Shown in pieces: positions 1 through 5,523 of a DNA stretch of 6,512 nucleotides. Numbering within the stretch: position 1 is the stretch's first letter; each line of letters begins with the position of its first letter. A program made the position numbers and the translations under genes. Below the pieces are notes generated by a model. The model was not told the origin of the DNA. It did not search any database and was given only the letters and a program-made list of their open reading frames with translations. Origin of the DNA: Bacteroidales bacterium. Its GTDB lineage: Bacteria > Bacteroidota > Bacteroidia > Bacteroidales > UBA7960. The stretch covers positions 1-6,512 of the forward strand of contig PWIY01000285.1 in NCBI GenBank assembly GCA_003560215.1, written 5' to 3'.

Positions 1-296
1 CAGTCTGTTCCATCATAAAACTGCCATTTTATTTCGCCATCAGCAGTGTGTACCGCGGCAGGGAATGTAAGCAACAAATCTGATTGTTCCTCGTCCTCAT
101 CATAAACTGTCCCGGTAACAGTAACGACACCAGTCTGATCGCAAAACGAATACTCCGTCTGGTCGTCAACATGAATCTCGTTCCCATCGACACCAGTAGA
201 TTTCTCCTGCGCATTTGCTAAAAAGGAAGTCAGCATCAACAGCGCGAAAAGCGGCAGTATCAACTTCAGCCTTTTTGAAATGTAATTTGTTTCCAT
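1..296 (-). CDS. Secreted protein of unknown function, N-terminal fragment (cut by window edge)
   Basis: The reading frame starts at ATG 296-294 and stays open for 98 codons to the left edge, so only the N-terminus is seen. Residues 1-29 form a clear Sec signal peptide: basic N-region (KRLK, residues 8-11), hydrophobic core (about residues 12-26), and cleavage site ANA before Q30. The mature part is acidic and rich in Thr, Val and Asp, with a TVTGTV stretch (residues 59-64), which suggests a beta-rich exported or surface protein. I do not recognise a family. A canonical Bacteroidota promoter lies about 270 nt upstream, which implies a long 5' leader. No Shine-Dalgarno sequence is evident, as is usual in this phylum. 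It could be the start of a large adhesin or gliding/type IX-secreted protein, but the sorting domain would lie outside the window, so this is only a guess. Confidence 0.75.
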   Translation of the reverse strand, partial: METNYISKRLKLILPLFALLMLTSFLANAQEKSTGVDGNEIHVDDQTEYSFCDQTGVVTVTGTVYDEDEEQSDLLLTFPAAVHTADGEIKWQFYDGTD

Positions 297-377
297 AATG
301 TTAATTTTAGTTTTCGTGTTTAATAGTTTGTCAAAAACAATTGACAATTTTTTCTCTTCATGTTTCTCAAAAGAGTA

Positions 378-470
378 CCCGGTATTATATATGTATAAAC
401 AACAATCCCGGGAAAGCATAAAACACACACCGGTTAGCTACCGGCTTGGTTTTGAGTGGAATTGCTAACC
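378..470 (-). promoter_or_regulatory. Structured 5' leader with mutually exclusive hairpins
   Basis: Three perfect inverted repeats lie in the presumed leader of the secreted-protein gene. Hairpin A pairs 430-434 (CCGGT) with 440-444 (ACCGG) around a 5-nt loop. Hairpin B pairs 432-438 (GGTTAGC) with 464-470 (GCTAACC). A and B share bases 432-438, so they cannot form together. A third pair joins 378-382 (CCCGG) to 408-412 (CCGGG). Competing helices resemble the switching part of a riboswitch or attenuator, but I recognise no aptamer and see no terminator next to the start codon. The pairs are observed; a regulatory function is inferred. Confidence 0.3.
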
Positions 471-567
471 TTTTCAGGAATCTCGAATCTTAAATCCTAG
501 GGAAAAAGTAAAGTTTTTCTCCATATTTTTGTTTTGGGTGAGTAAATTGATTTCGCTGTTTGGTTTA

Positions 568-598
568 CAAATATATAAATTCTGCAACTAAATGCAAA
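568..598 (-). promoter_or_regulatory. Bacteroidota-type promoter for the left-hand secreted-protein gene
   Basis: Read on the minus strand, TTTG (598-595) is followed after exactly 19 nt by TATATTTG (575-568). This matches the Bacteroidota primary-sigma consensus (TTTG near -33, TAnnTTTG near -7) at all fixed bases. Transcription would start near 560-563. The next minus-strand gene starts at 296, so the leader would be about 265 nt. I found no other TAnnTTTG match on the minus strand between 297 and 568. Confidence 0.65.
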
Positions 599-627
599 TA
601 TATAATTTTTTCTTTTCTGCTTTTGTC

Positions 628-656
628 GGGGTTTTTTTATGATTTACCCCTTTTTT
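628..656 (+). terminator. Plus-strand terminator-like hairpin with T-tract
   Basis: GGGGT (628-632) pairs with ACCCC (646-650) across a 13-nt loop and is followed directly by six T (651-656). The stem is only 5 bp and the loop is large, so this is a moderate candidate. No plus-strand gene precedes it. On the minus strand no T-tract follows the stem, so it would not act as an intrinsic terminator for the leftward transcripts. Confidence 0.3.
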
Positions 657-710
657 ACAACTTTTTAAACGTTTTCGGAAACACCTTCCACACTTCACTC
701 AAATTTTCTT

Positions 711-913
711 ATTGACAGGGAAAAAAATCCGTTCGGCATCCCTTTTTCTCTGACAATTGCAACCTTGCAAGCTGCTTCAAGCTTGCTCCATGATCCAAAT
801 CAGATCCATGGAGCACGACTAGAACGGTTTTATCCAACACTTATTATGGTACCTCCGTAGTTCTTAGACGCATTTTATGGCCCGGGGGTTGCAATTCCCC
901 CACCGTTTTTTTT
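711..913 (+). ncRNA. Candidate structured non-coding RNA or small inverted-repeat element (family not recognised)
   Basis: This stretch contains several nested foldable elements. A hairpin at 711-725/743-757 has 14 pairs with one A/A mismatch. A bulged 11-bp hairpin pairs 785-795 with 803-814. A stem with bulges pairs 819-827 with 855-867. A perfect 10-bp closing stem joins 755-764 (AATTGCAACC) to 887-896 (GGTTGCAATT), 122 nt apart. A terminator-like hairpin with eight T ends the block at 913. The plus strand is preferred because the first hairpin has a G-U wobble (719/749) that becomes C-A on the other strand, and because the T-tract follows the terminator on plus. Against this, no canonical plus-strand promoter is visible, while a strong minus-strand promoter enters from the right (967-997). 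It does not look like tRNA, SRP RNA, tmRNA or RNase P RNA. A MITE-like repeat is the main alternative. Confidence 0.35.
883..913 (+). terminator. Plus-strand intrinsic terminator candidate
   Basis: The stem is formed by C883, G884-G885 and G886-G888 pairing with G905, C903-C904 and C899-C901, with a single bulged A902; an alternative is a simple GGGGG/CCCCC stem (884-888/897-901). Eight T follow immediately at 906-913. Part of the stem overlaps the right arm (887-896) of a long-range 10-bp pairing with 755-764, so the two structures would compete. No plus-strand protein gene is available to be terminated, which supports a plus-strand RNA here. Confidence 0.45.
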
Positions 914-934
914 AAAAGCAACCATCCAATCTTT

Positions 935-982
935 AAAACCTATGGTATGCCTATGCTCAAAACAAGCAAATTTATAGGTTTT
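935..982. repeat. 9-bp perfect inverted repeat straddling a minus-strand promoter
   Basis: AAAACCTAT (935-943) and ATAGGTTTT (974-982) are exact reverse complements separated by 30 nt. The right arm abuts the -7 element of the minus-strand promoter at 967-997, and the left arm falls about 18-27 nt into the predicted transcript. It could be a two-site operator with arm centres 39 bp apart, or an RNA stem in a transcript starting further upstream. The repeat is observed; the role is inferred. Confidence 0.4.
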
Positions 983-997
983 CATTCACTTCGCAAA
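967..997 (-). promoter_or_regulatory. Bacteroidota-type promoter with no evident downstream gene
   Basis: On the minus strand TTTG (997-994) is followed after 19 nt by TAAATTTG (974-967), a full match to the Bacteroidota consensus with the same spacing as the promoter at 568-598. Transcription would start near 960-962, just beyond the end of the foldase gene (stop at 1041). The next minus-strand gene begins at 296, behind another promoter, so the likely product is a non-coding RNA or a very long leader. Confidence 0.55.
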
Positions 998-1040
998 ACC
1001 GGAAACAAAAAATATGGTTAATAACGCGTTAAATCTGAAT

Positions 1041-3161
1041 TTAGAAAAACATCGACCGGTTGTCCTCGATATCAGCCATGTTTTTGATCGCTTCAAAGGC
1101 ATCCGCCGGTACGCGGTTGCGGAAGGTATCCTGAAGCCTGCGTTTGTTTGCAGTTAAATCGGAAGGAATCACCTCTTCATCCTTGCGGGTCACTTCCACC
1201 ACAAACACTCCGGCATTGCCGGCAACAGGCCCTTTCACCTCACCCTCCGACATGGCAAACACCGAGCCAATCACTTTGGGCTCAGGACCCAGACCCGGCA
1301 AATTGTTGCTTGCAAATGTCAGGTCAGTTGCTTCCGCCACTTCCAGTCCCAGCTGTGCGGCCACATTGTCAAGTGAGCCGTTGGCCATGGCTGCTGAGAT
1401 CTCTTCGGCAATCATTTCCTTCTTCTTCTCTTCTCTGGCAATGGACATGATCTCACTGCGAATCTCAGAAAGCGAAGGGATGCCTTTGTCACGCTTTTCA
1501 ACCAGGGTGGCAACCACAAAAGAATTGTCAAGTTCGAAGATCCGTGAAAAGTCGCCCACACGGGTATCGTCACCGAAAGCCCACTGCACGATCTGGCGGC
1601 CCTGGTCAATGCCCGGAAGGCTCATATCCATGCGGCCTACCCGCGGTGCTTCCCGAACGCTTAGCCCGGCTTCATCCGCGGCTTCTTCAAAATCTTCGCC
1701 CTCCCTGATGTTGGAGGCGAACCTGCTGACCCGGCTGTAGGCATCCTGGTAAGTCCGGTTGCCGGGCTCAATATTTCGTACAAGATTTGCCACCTGCACC
1801 TTTTGTGTCAGCGGCGATTTGTCAGTTACATGAACCACATGAAAACCAAAATCGGTTTCCACCTTCAGGAAGGATCCCACAGAGGCATCCGCCACGGCCT
1901 CATTAAACTCCGGCACCATTTCACCGTCGCGGAACCATTCCAGGTCACCCTGGTTGGCCGCAGCACTCGGATCTTCCGAAAATTCCATAGCCAGCTCGGG
2001 GAAGCGGCCGGGGTTGGCCCGAACCACGCCCAGCAAACTGTCGGCCACCTGCTGCGCTTCATCATAGGTACGCATGGTTTGTTCGGTGGCGCTCTGCGAA
2101 CCCTGGAAACTGATCAGGATGTGGCTGGCCCGCATGGAATCGGGACGCATCTGGGCATCCATCAGCATGGAAACCACATACGCATTGTCTTCCACATAAG
2201 GACCAAATACATCGCCTACCTGCGCATCAAAAATTTCGGGATCAATCTGGGGAGACAATTCGCCTTCCGCATAATAAGTGGGGTCAAACCGCCTGTCGGA
2301 AGTGGCATTGATAAAGGCAGGAATGTTTTCCACCTCCATCATCTCTTCCCGCAGTTCAAGGATCTCATTCATGGCACTTTCCTGGTCGGCTTCGGAAGGA
2401 TGCACAGGCTGCACCACCATTTTAATCCCACGTGAGCCCTCCTGGCGGAAACGGTGTTTATGCTCATCATATACCGCACGGAGTTCACGGTCAGATACAC
2501 TCACCTGGTCATCATCAATTTCAGCGGTTGTTTTATAGGCAAAACGGATGTCGGCGGTGGTGTTCCGGTTGCTGAAATCGGCCGCGGCCATGGCATCCGG
2601 CACACCGTAAGATTTAGAAATCAGCTGATGGTATTTATCTTCCCTTCTTTCGGTTTTGATATAATCTTCAAGCATCACCCACTGGCTGCGAACCTGGGGA
2701 TCCATCCGGTCAAAATTCCGGAGAAACTCAATCACCTGCTGGGGGTCATAGGCTCCCGTGGCAGGATCAGAAAAGCTCTGGATCAGGAGAGGGTGGGGGT
2801 CACTTCCGTGGATGAGTTCGTAAAGCTCCTCGGCTTTCACCGCGATGCCCAGATTCTCGAACTCTTCCTCCAGCAAAATCTCGCGTATCATGTCGTTCCA
2901 CACCTGCTGACGGATCTGGAATGTTTCCTGCACACCGGGAGTTTGCCCGGTCTGCTGCTGCCAGTTGTCCATCTGCTGGTTCACCCGCTGTTCAAACTGC
3001 TGGTAGGGAATGGATGTTCCCTCAACTTTACCCACGTCAAAACGCTGTTGCTGCATGGGTCCGTGCCCGAGAAAATCTCCCAGAACAAAAGCAGCAAGAC
3101 CAATACCGATCACTGCGATCAGCAATCCTGAATAGCTTCTTATTTTTTGTATTACAGCCAT
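1041..3161 (-). CDS. ppiD: Membrane-anchored periplasmic peptidyl-prolyl isomerase, PpiD/SurA type
   Basis: This 706-aa protein probably helps fold exported proteins in the periplasm. Residues 1-9 are short and basic, and about 11-33 form one membrane anchor (inside-to-outside signal anchor, as in PpiD). About 40-200 match a SurA/PpiD N-terminal chaperone region rich in Gln and charged helices. A complete parvulin (PpiC-type) domain spans about 343-448: ASHILI (345-350), QGDLEWF (404-410) and FGFHVVHV (438-445), with the conserved histidines H346 and H441. Further degenerate parvulin-like modules appear near 290-335, 520-555 and 625-660. E. coli PpiD is 623 aa, so this is somewhat longer. The start ATG at 3161 is preceded by AGAGGA at a suitable distance. 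It follows the CBS-domain protein after a 227-nt repeat-filled spacer that includes a possible -7 promoter element. The enzyme class is clear; equivalence to E. coli PpiD is inferred. Confidence 0.9.
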   Translation of the reverse strand: MAVIQKIRSYSGLLIAVIGIGLAAFVLGDFLGHGPMQQQRFDVGKVEGTSIPYQQFEQRVNQQMDNWQQQTGQTPGVQETFQIRQQVWNDMIREILLEEEFENLGIAVKAEELYELIHGSDPHPLLIQSFSDPATGAYDPQQVIEFLRNFDRMDPQVRSQWVMLEDYIKTERREDKYHQLISKSYGVPDAMAAADFSNRNTTADIRFAYKTTAEIDDDQVSVSDRELRAVYDEHKHRFRQEGSRGIKMVVQPVHPSEADQESAMNEILELREEMMEVENIPAFINATSDRRFDPTYYAEGELSPQIDPEIFDAQVGDVFGPYVEDNAYVVSMLMDAQMRPDSMRASHILISFQGSQSATEQTMRTYDEAQQVADSLLGVVRANPGRFPELAMEFSEDPSAAANQGDLEWFRDGEMVPEFNEAVADASVGSFLKVETDFGFHVVHVTDKSPLTQKVQVANLVRNIEPGNRTYQDAYSRVSRFASNIREGEDFEEAADEAGLSVREAPRVGRMDMSLPGIDQGRQIVQWAFGDDTRVGDFSRIFELDNSFVVATLVEKRDKGIPSLSEIRSEIMSIAREEKKKEMIAEEISAAMANGSLDNVAAQLGLEVAEATDLTFASNNLPGLGPEPKVIGSVFAMSEGEVKGPVAGNAGVFVVEVTRKDEEVIPSDLTANKRRLQDTFRNRVPADAFEAIKNMADIEDNRSMFF

Positions 3162-3190
3162 TGTATCCTCTAATTTAAAATTTCAGGGTG

Positions 3191-3198
3191 CAAAGTTA
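3191..3198 (-). promoter_or_regulatory. Possible -7 promoter element upstream of the foldase gene
   Basis: The minus strand reads TAACTTTG, a match to TAnnTTTG. At 19 nt upstream the sequence is CAAC rather than TTTG, so the -33 element is missing. Transcription would start near 3184-3186, giving a leader of about 24 nt before the ATG at 3161. This would let the foldase be expressed apart from the upstream genes, but half a promoter is weak evidence. Confidence 0.3.
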
Positions 3199-3207
3199 AT
3201 AAAAAAA

Positions 3208-3391
3208 TTGTTGGTTAGTTGGTTGTTGGTTTTCATGGGATGAGGTTCGTGGGGGTTGCCCGTATATGGTGGACGGGGCGATGCGGTTGTTGGTTAGTCG
3301 GCGCTGCGCGCCTCCAGTTGTTGGTTTTCATGGGCAGAGTGATGGGGAAGCTGCCAATGGCTTGGGAAACGGGCAATGCGGTTGTTGGTTA
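3208..3391. repeat. Diverged 95-bp tandem duplication of GTTGTTGGTT-type repeats
   Basis: An 18-bp block (GTTGTTGGTTTTCATGGG) occurs at 3222-3239 and again at 3317-3334. A second block (ATGCGGTTGTTGGTTA) occurs at 3281-3296 and 3376-3391. Both pairs are spaced exactly 95 bp, while the 40 bp between the blocks has diverged. TTGTTGGTTAGT also occurs at 3208-3219 and 3287-3298. A GC hairpin (GGCGC/GCGCC, 3300-3304 and 3308-3312) sits between units. On the minus strand this reads as AACCAACAAC-rich DNA, which I associate with Bacteroidota spacers. The last copy contributes the TAA stop of the upstream gene. Confidence 0.75.
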
Positions 3392-4654
3392 TTTTTGTTT
3401 TACGACACGCAGGAGCTCCAGTCTTTTAGGACTTACCTGCAGGATCCGGAACTGCAGGTCACCGATCTGTATCTCTTCACCCCGCGCGGGGATGCTTTCC
3501 ATATGATTAATAATCAATCCTCCGAGGGTTTCATATTCTTCCGATTCCGGCAATTCCAGGCCATACTTCTCATTCAGATAATCAATTTCCAGACGGGCAC
3601 TGAAAATATACTCATCGGGGCCGGTTTGTTTTTCGATGGTGTCTTCCACATCAAATTCATCATCAATCTCACCGAAAATCTCTTCAATGATATCTTCAAT
3701 GGTAATGATACCGGCCGTACCACCAAATTCATCCAGCACCACAGCCACACTTTTGCGCTGCTGCAACAGGTTTTTCAGCAACTTGTTGGCATACATGGTT
3801 TCCGGAACCAGCAGCACGGGGCGGATGATATCCCTCACATTGTCGGGCCGGGAGAACAGGTCAAAGGCATGCACATATCCGGTAATGTCGTCTATGGACT
3901 CCTTATAGACCAGTATTTTGGACAAGCCCGTGCGGGAAAGGATATTGCGTATCGTAGAAATGCTCTCATCCTGCGCCACCGCCACCACCTCCGTCCGCGG
4001 CACCATACACTCGCGAAGCTTCACATCAGGAAACTCAATGGCATTGCGGAAAAGCTGTATCTCACGCTGGCTTTCGTGTTCATCATCACCGGCTTCACCG
4101 AACTCTTTCAGAAAATTGTCCATGTCAATGGCATCAAAGGCCCTTTTGTCAGAAGATACATCCTGACCCGCTACATGTTTCATGATGAAATCAGACAAAA
4201 ACATGGTAAAGGTGATGATGGGATACAATATATAATAGACAACCGTTACGGGAAGGGCAAAGACTTCAAGGAAGCGGTTGGGATTGATGCGGAACAGGCT
4301 TTTGGGCAAAAACTCCGCAAAGATCAGGATCACCAGGGCAGATATGAAAGTCTGCAAAAGGAACACAAGGACTTCGCTGCTGACAGGATCAGGTAAAAGG
4401 CGGTACAAAAAAGGTTCGAGCATGGCCGCCGTGGCAATACCATATATAACAAGGGCAATGTTGTTTCCCACCAGCATGGTGGAAATGAAACTGGATTCGG
4501 AACGGACAAAGCGCGACATCAGCCTGGCCGAAAACCCGCCTCCCTGCTTGTCCACTTCCACCTTCAGCTTGTTGGCTGCCACAAAGGCAATCTCCATTCC
4601 GGAGAAAAAAGCAGACAGCAACAGGCTGACTAAAATGATGGTAAACCCAGTCAT
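3389..4654 (-). CDS. CNNM/CorC-family membrane protein with paired CBS domains (HlyC/GldE-like)
   Basis: This 421-aa inner-membrane protein has the layout of the CNNM/CorC family, often annotated hemolysin C or, in gliding Bacteroidota, GldE. Residues 1-155 form the DUF21/CNNM membrane domain, with hydrophobic segments near 4-26, 58-80, 96-117 and 130-155 and the motifs VGNNIAL (62-68) and AEFLPKS (113-119). Two CBS domains follow (about 212-265 and 276-332), with the family signature DEFGGTAG (308-315) and IEDIIEEIFGEI (319-330). A CorC/HlyC C-terminal domain covers about 345-418. Family members are linked to Mg2+ or Co2+ efflux or resistance; the substrate here is unknown. I chose ATG 4654, which gives the family-like start MTGFTIIL; a TTG eight codons upstream (4678) is in frame. 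The gene starts 59 nt after the LptC-like gene, consistent with an operon. GldE identity cannot be shown without gliding genes nearby. Confidence 0.9.
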   Translation of the reverse strand: MTGFTIILVSLLLSAFFSGMEIAFVAANKLKVEVDKQGGGFSARLMSRFVRSESSFISTMLVGNNIALVIYGIATAAMLEPFLYRLLPDPVSSEVLVFLLQTFISALVILIFAEFLPKSLFRINPNRFLEVFALPVTVVYYILYPIITFTMFLSDFIMKHVAGQDVSSDKRAFDAIDMDNFLKEFGEAGDDEHESQREIQLFRNAIEFPDVKLRECMVPRTEVVAVAQDESISTIRNILSRTGLSKILVYKESIDDITGYVHAFDLFSRPDNVRDIIRPVLLVPETMYANKLLKNLLQQRKSVAVVLDEFGGTAGIITIEDIIEEIFGEIDDEFDVEDTIEKQTGPDEYIFSARLEIDYLNEKYGLELPESEEYETLGGLIINHMESIPARGEEIQIGDLQFRILQVSPKRLELLRVVKQK

Positions 4655-4713
4655 GTGTTTTGTTATTTCACTTTCCAATGGCCAAAGTACCGTTCAGGCA
4701 TGGCCGGACGGGG

Positions 4714-5511
4714 CTACGCTGCCGCATCCATGTCAAGGGCTTCCTGCAGAGCCCCCTCCCTGTCAGTGTCTTCCTGCGGAAGTTCCTCCACAGGCGTTTC
4801 ATGCAGGGTATCCTCGTCTTCCGGCTCCGGGATTTCCTCCACAGGCGTTTCATGCAGGGTATCCTCGTCTTCCGGCTCGGGGATTTCCTCCACAGGCGCC
4901 TCCCGCAGGGTGTCCTCATCTTCCTGCTCCGGCGGGGCCTCCCGGCCCGGCTCTCCGGGACGTCCTGTTTCCGCCTGGAAGGTGCCCCTCGGCCTGGTGA
5001 TCTTCCACCGGTCAAAACGCTCATCCGATTCAAACCCTTCCCCGTAAAGGACTTCTTCTTCAGTGGTAATCTTTACAAATTTATCAGAATAAATGATTTC
5101 TTCCTTCTGATCCCAGATCAGTTGTTCGGTATTGAGGCGCTCCCCCGCTTCGTTGATCACAACCACATCGTTGCGTGCTTCAATGATCTCCGGATCGTCG
5201 TAACTGATGGCATACCTTGACGACATACTGGAGGTCTTGTTTCCGAGGGTGTCATAAAACTGGACAAACAGGCCTTTTGGCAACTCCAGGTAAGGTTCCT
5301 CCCCTTCATACCGGTCCATCTGTTCCGCATTCAGTATCATGCGGGTATGGCCCTGATCGGTATACACGATTTCCACATTAAATACCGACTCCATCGGGCC
5401 ACCGTCGATCCGTGTCAGCTCATCAATTGTTTGCAGATCGCTCTGACATGAAAAAAGCATTGCCATCCCGAGAAGGAAAGCAATGCTTTTGTATCGAATG
5501 CAATTCGCCAT
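4714..5511 (-). CDS. lptC: LptC-like LPS-export lipoprotein with acidic repeat tail
   Basis: The 265-aa protein begins with a lipoprotein signal: a hydrophobic core ending in the lipobox LFSC, with C22 as the lipidation site. Residues about 35-180 resemble the LptC/OstA-type periplasmic beta-jellyroll domain, including LNTEQLIWDQ (126-135), a YSDKFVKIT strand (141-149), and the GEGFESD turn (157-163). In the Lpt system LptC receives lipopolysaccharide from LptBFG and passes it to LptA. E. coli LptC is 191 aa and is held by a transmembrane helix, so a lipobox and a longer chain differ from that model; lipoprotein forms are expected in Bacteroidota. Residues about 180-265 are an extra Glu/Pro/Asp-rich tail with three 17-residue repeats. 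ATG 5511 lies 12 nt after the TPR gene stop, so the two are very likely co-transcribed. The assignment rests on domain pattern and neighbours. Confidence 0.82.
   Translation of the reverse strand: MANCIRYKSIAFLLGMAMLFSCQSDLQTIDELTRIDGGPMESVFNVEIVYTDQGHTRMILNAEQMDRYEGEEPYLELPKGLFVQFYDTLGNKTSSMSSRYAISYDDPEIIEARNDVVVINEAGERLNTEQLIWDQKEEIIYSDKFVKITTEEEVLYGEGFESDERFDRWKITRPRGTFQAETGRPGEPGREAPPEQEDEDTLREAPVEEIPEPEDEDTLHETPVEEIPEPEDEDTLHETPVEELPQEDTDREGALQEALDMDAAA
4771..4923 (-). repeat. In-frame 51-bp tandem repeat in the LptC-like gene
   Basis: A 51-bp unit (17 codons) repeats about three times, encoding variants of EDEDTLHETPVEEIPEP at residues 197-213, 214-230 and 231-246, followed by a decayed start of a fourth unit (EDTDREG). 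At DNA level 4785-4835 and 4836-4886 differ by one base in 51, while the copy closest to the domain (about 4887-4937) has diverged. Because the unit is a multiple of three, gain or loss of copies keeps the frame. Confidence 0.9.
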
Positions 5512-5523
5512 GAAAATGCGTTA

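Larger units (their letters stand above)
297..1040. other. 744-nt AT-rich non-coding region
   Basis: No convincing coding frame exists here on either strand; the longest minus-strand item noted is a 16-codon frame at 925-875. The region separates the foldase stop codon from the start of the secreted-protein gene. It holds two canonical minus-strand promoters (568-598 and 967-997), two plus-facing terminator-like hairpins (628-656 and 883-913), a multi-hairpin block (711-913), an inverted repeat overlapping one promoter (935-982), and competing hairpins in the leader of the left-hand gene (378-470). Such a density of inverted repeats is not typical of a plain spacer. Confidence 0.8.

Noticed and set aside
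29..214. 61-codon minus-strand frame inside the left-hand gene
   Set aside because: It overlaps the signal-peptide-bearing frame (296-1) in another frame, and its product is Arg-rich and low in structure, typical of an out-of-frame reading.
755..896. MITE with AATTGCAACC termini
   Set aside because: Perfect 10-bp inverted ends exist but no flanking target-site duplication is visible; kept only as an alternative for the structured element.
711..913. 6S, SRP, tmRNA or RNase P RNA
   Set aside because: I see no SRP tetraloop region, no tmRNA tag or tRNA-like end, and the length is too short for RNase P. The length is compatible with 6S RNA, but I could not find a convincing central bubble, so no family name is given.
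875..925. 16-codon minus-strand frame (MVAFKKNGGGIATPGP)
   Set aside because: It lies in the transcript of the orphan promoter, but is very short, has no ribosome-binding signal, and overlaps the terminator-like hairpin. Chance cannot be excluded.
3208..3391. CRISPR array or insertion-sequence remnant in the spacer
   Set aside because: Only two diverged 95-bp units with short shared blocks; no transposase frame, terminal inverted repeats or target duplication seen.
3266..4396. 376-codon plus-strand frame opposite the CNNM/CorC gene
   Set aside because: The minus-strand frame has clear membrane and CBS motifs; the plus frame is His/Gln/Phe-rich with no recognisable domain.
4771..4923. CRISPR-like periodic repeat
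   Set aside because: The units are contiguous, in frame, coding, and have no unique spacers.
4278..5220. Several plus-strand frames over the LptC-like gene, including repetitive Pro/Ser-rich ones
   Set aside because: They are antisense readings of the 51-bp repeat and of LptC and CorC coding sequence. The lipobox and LptC domain on the minus strand are far more convincing.
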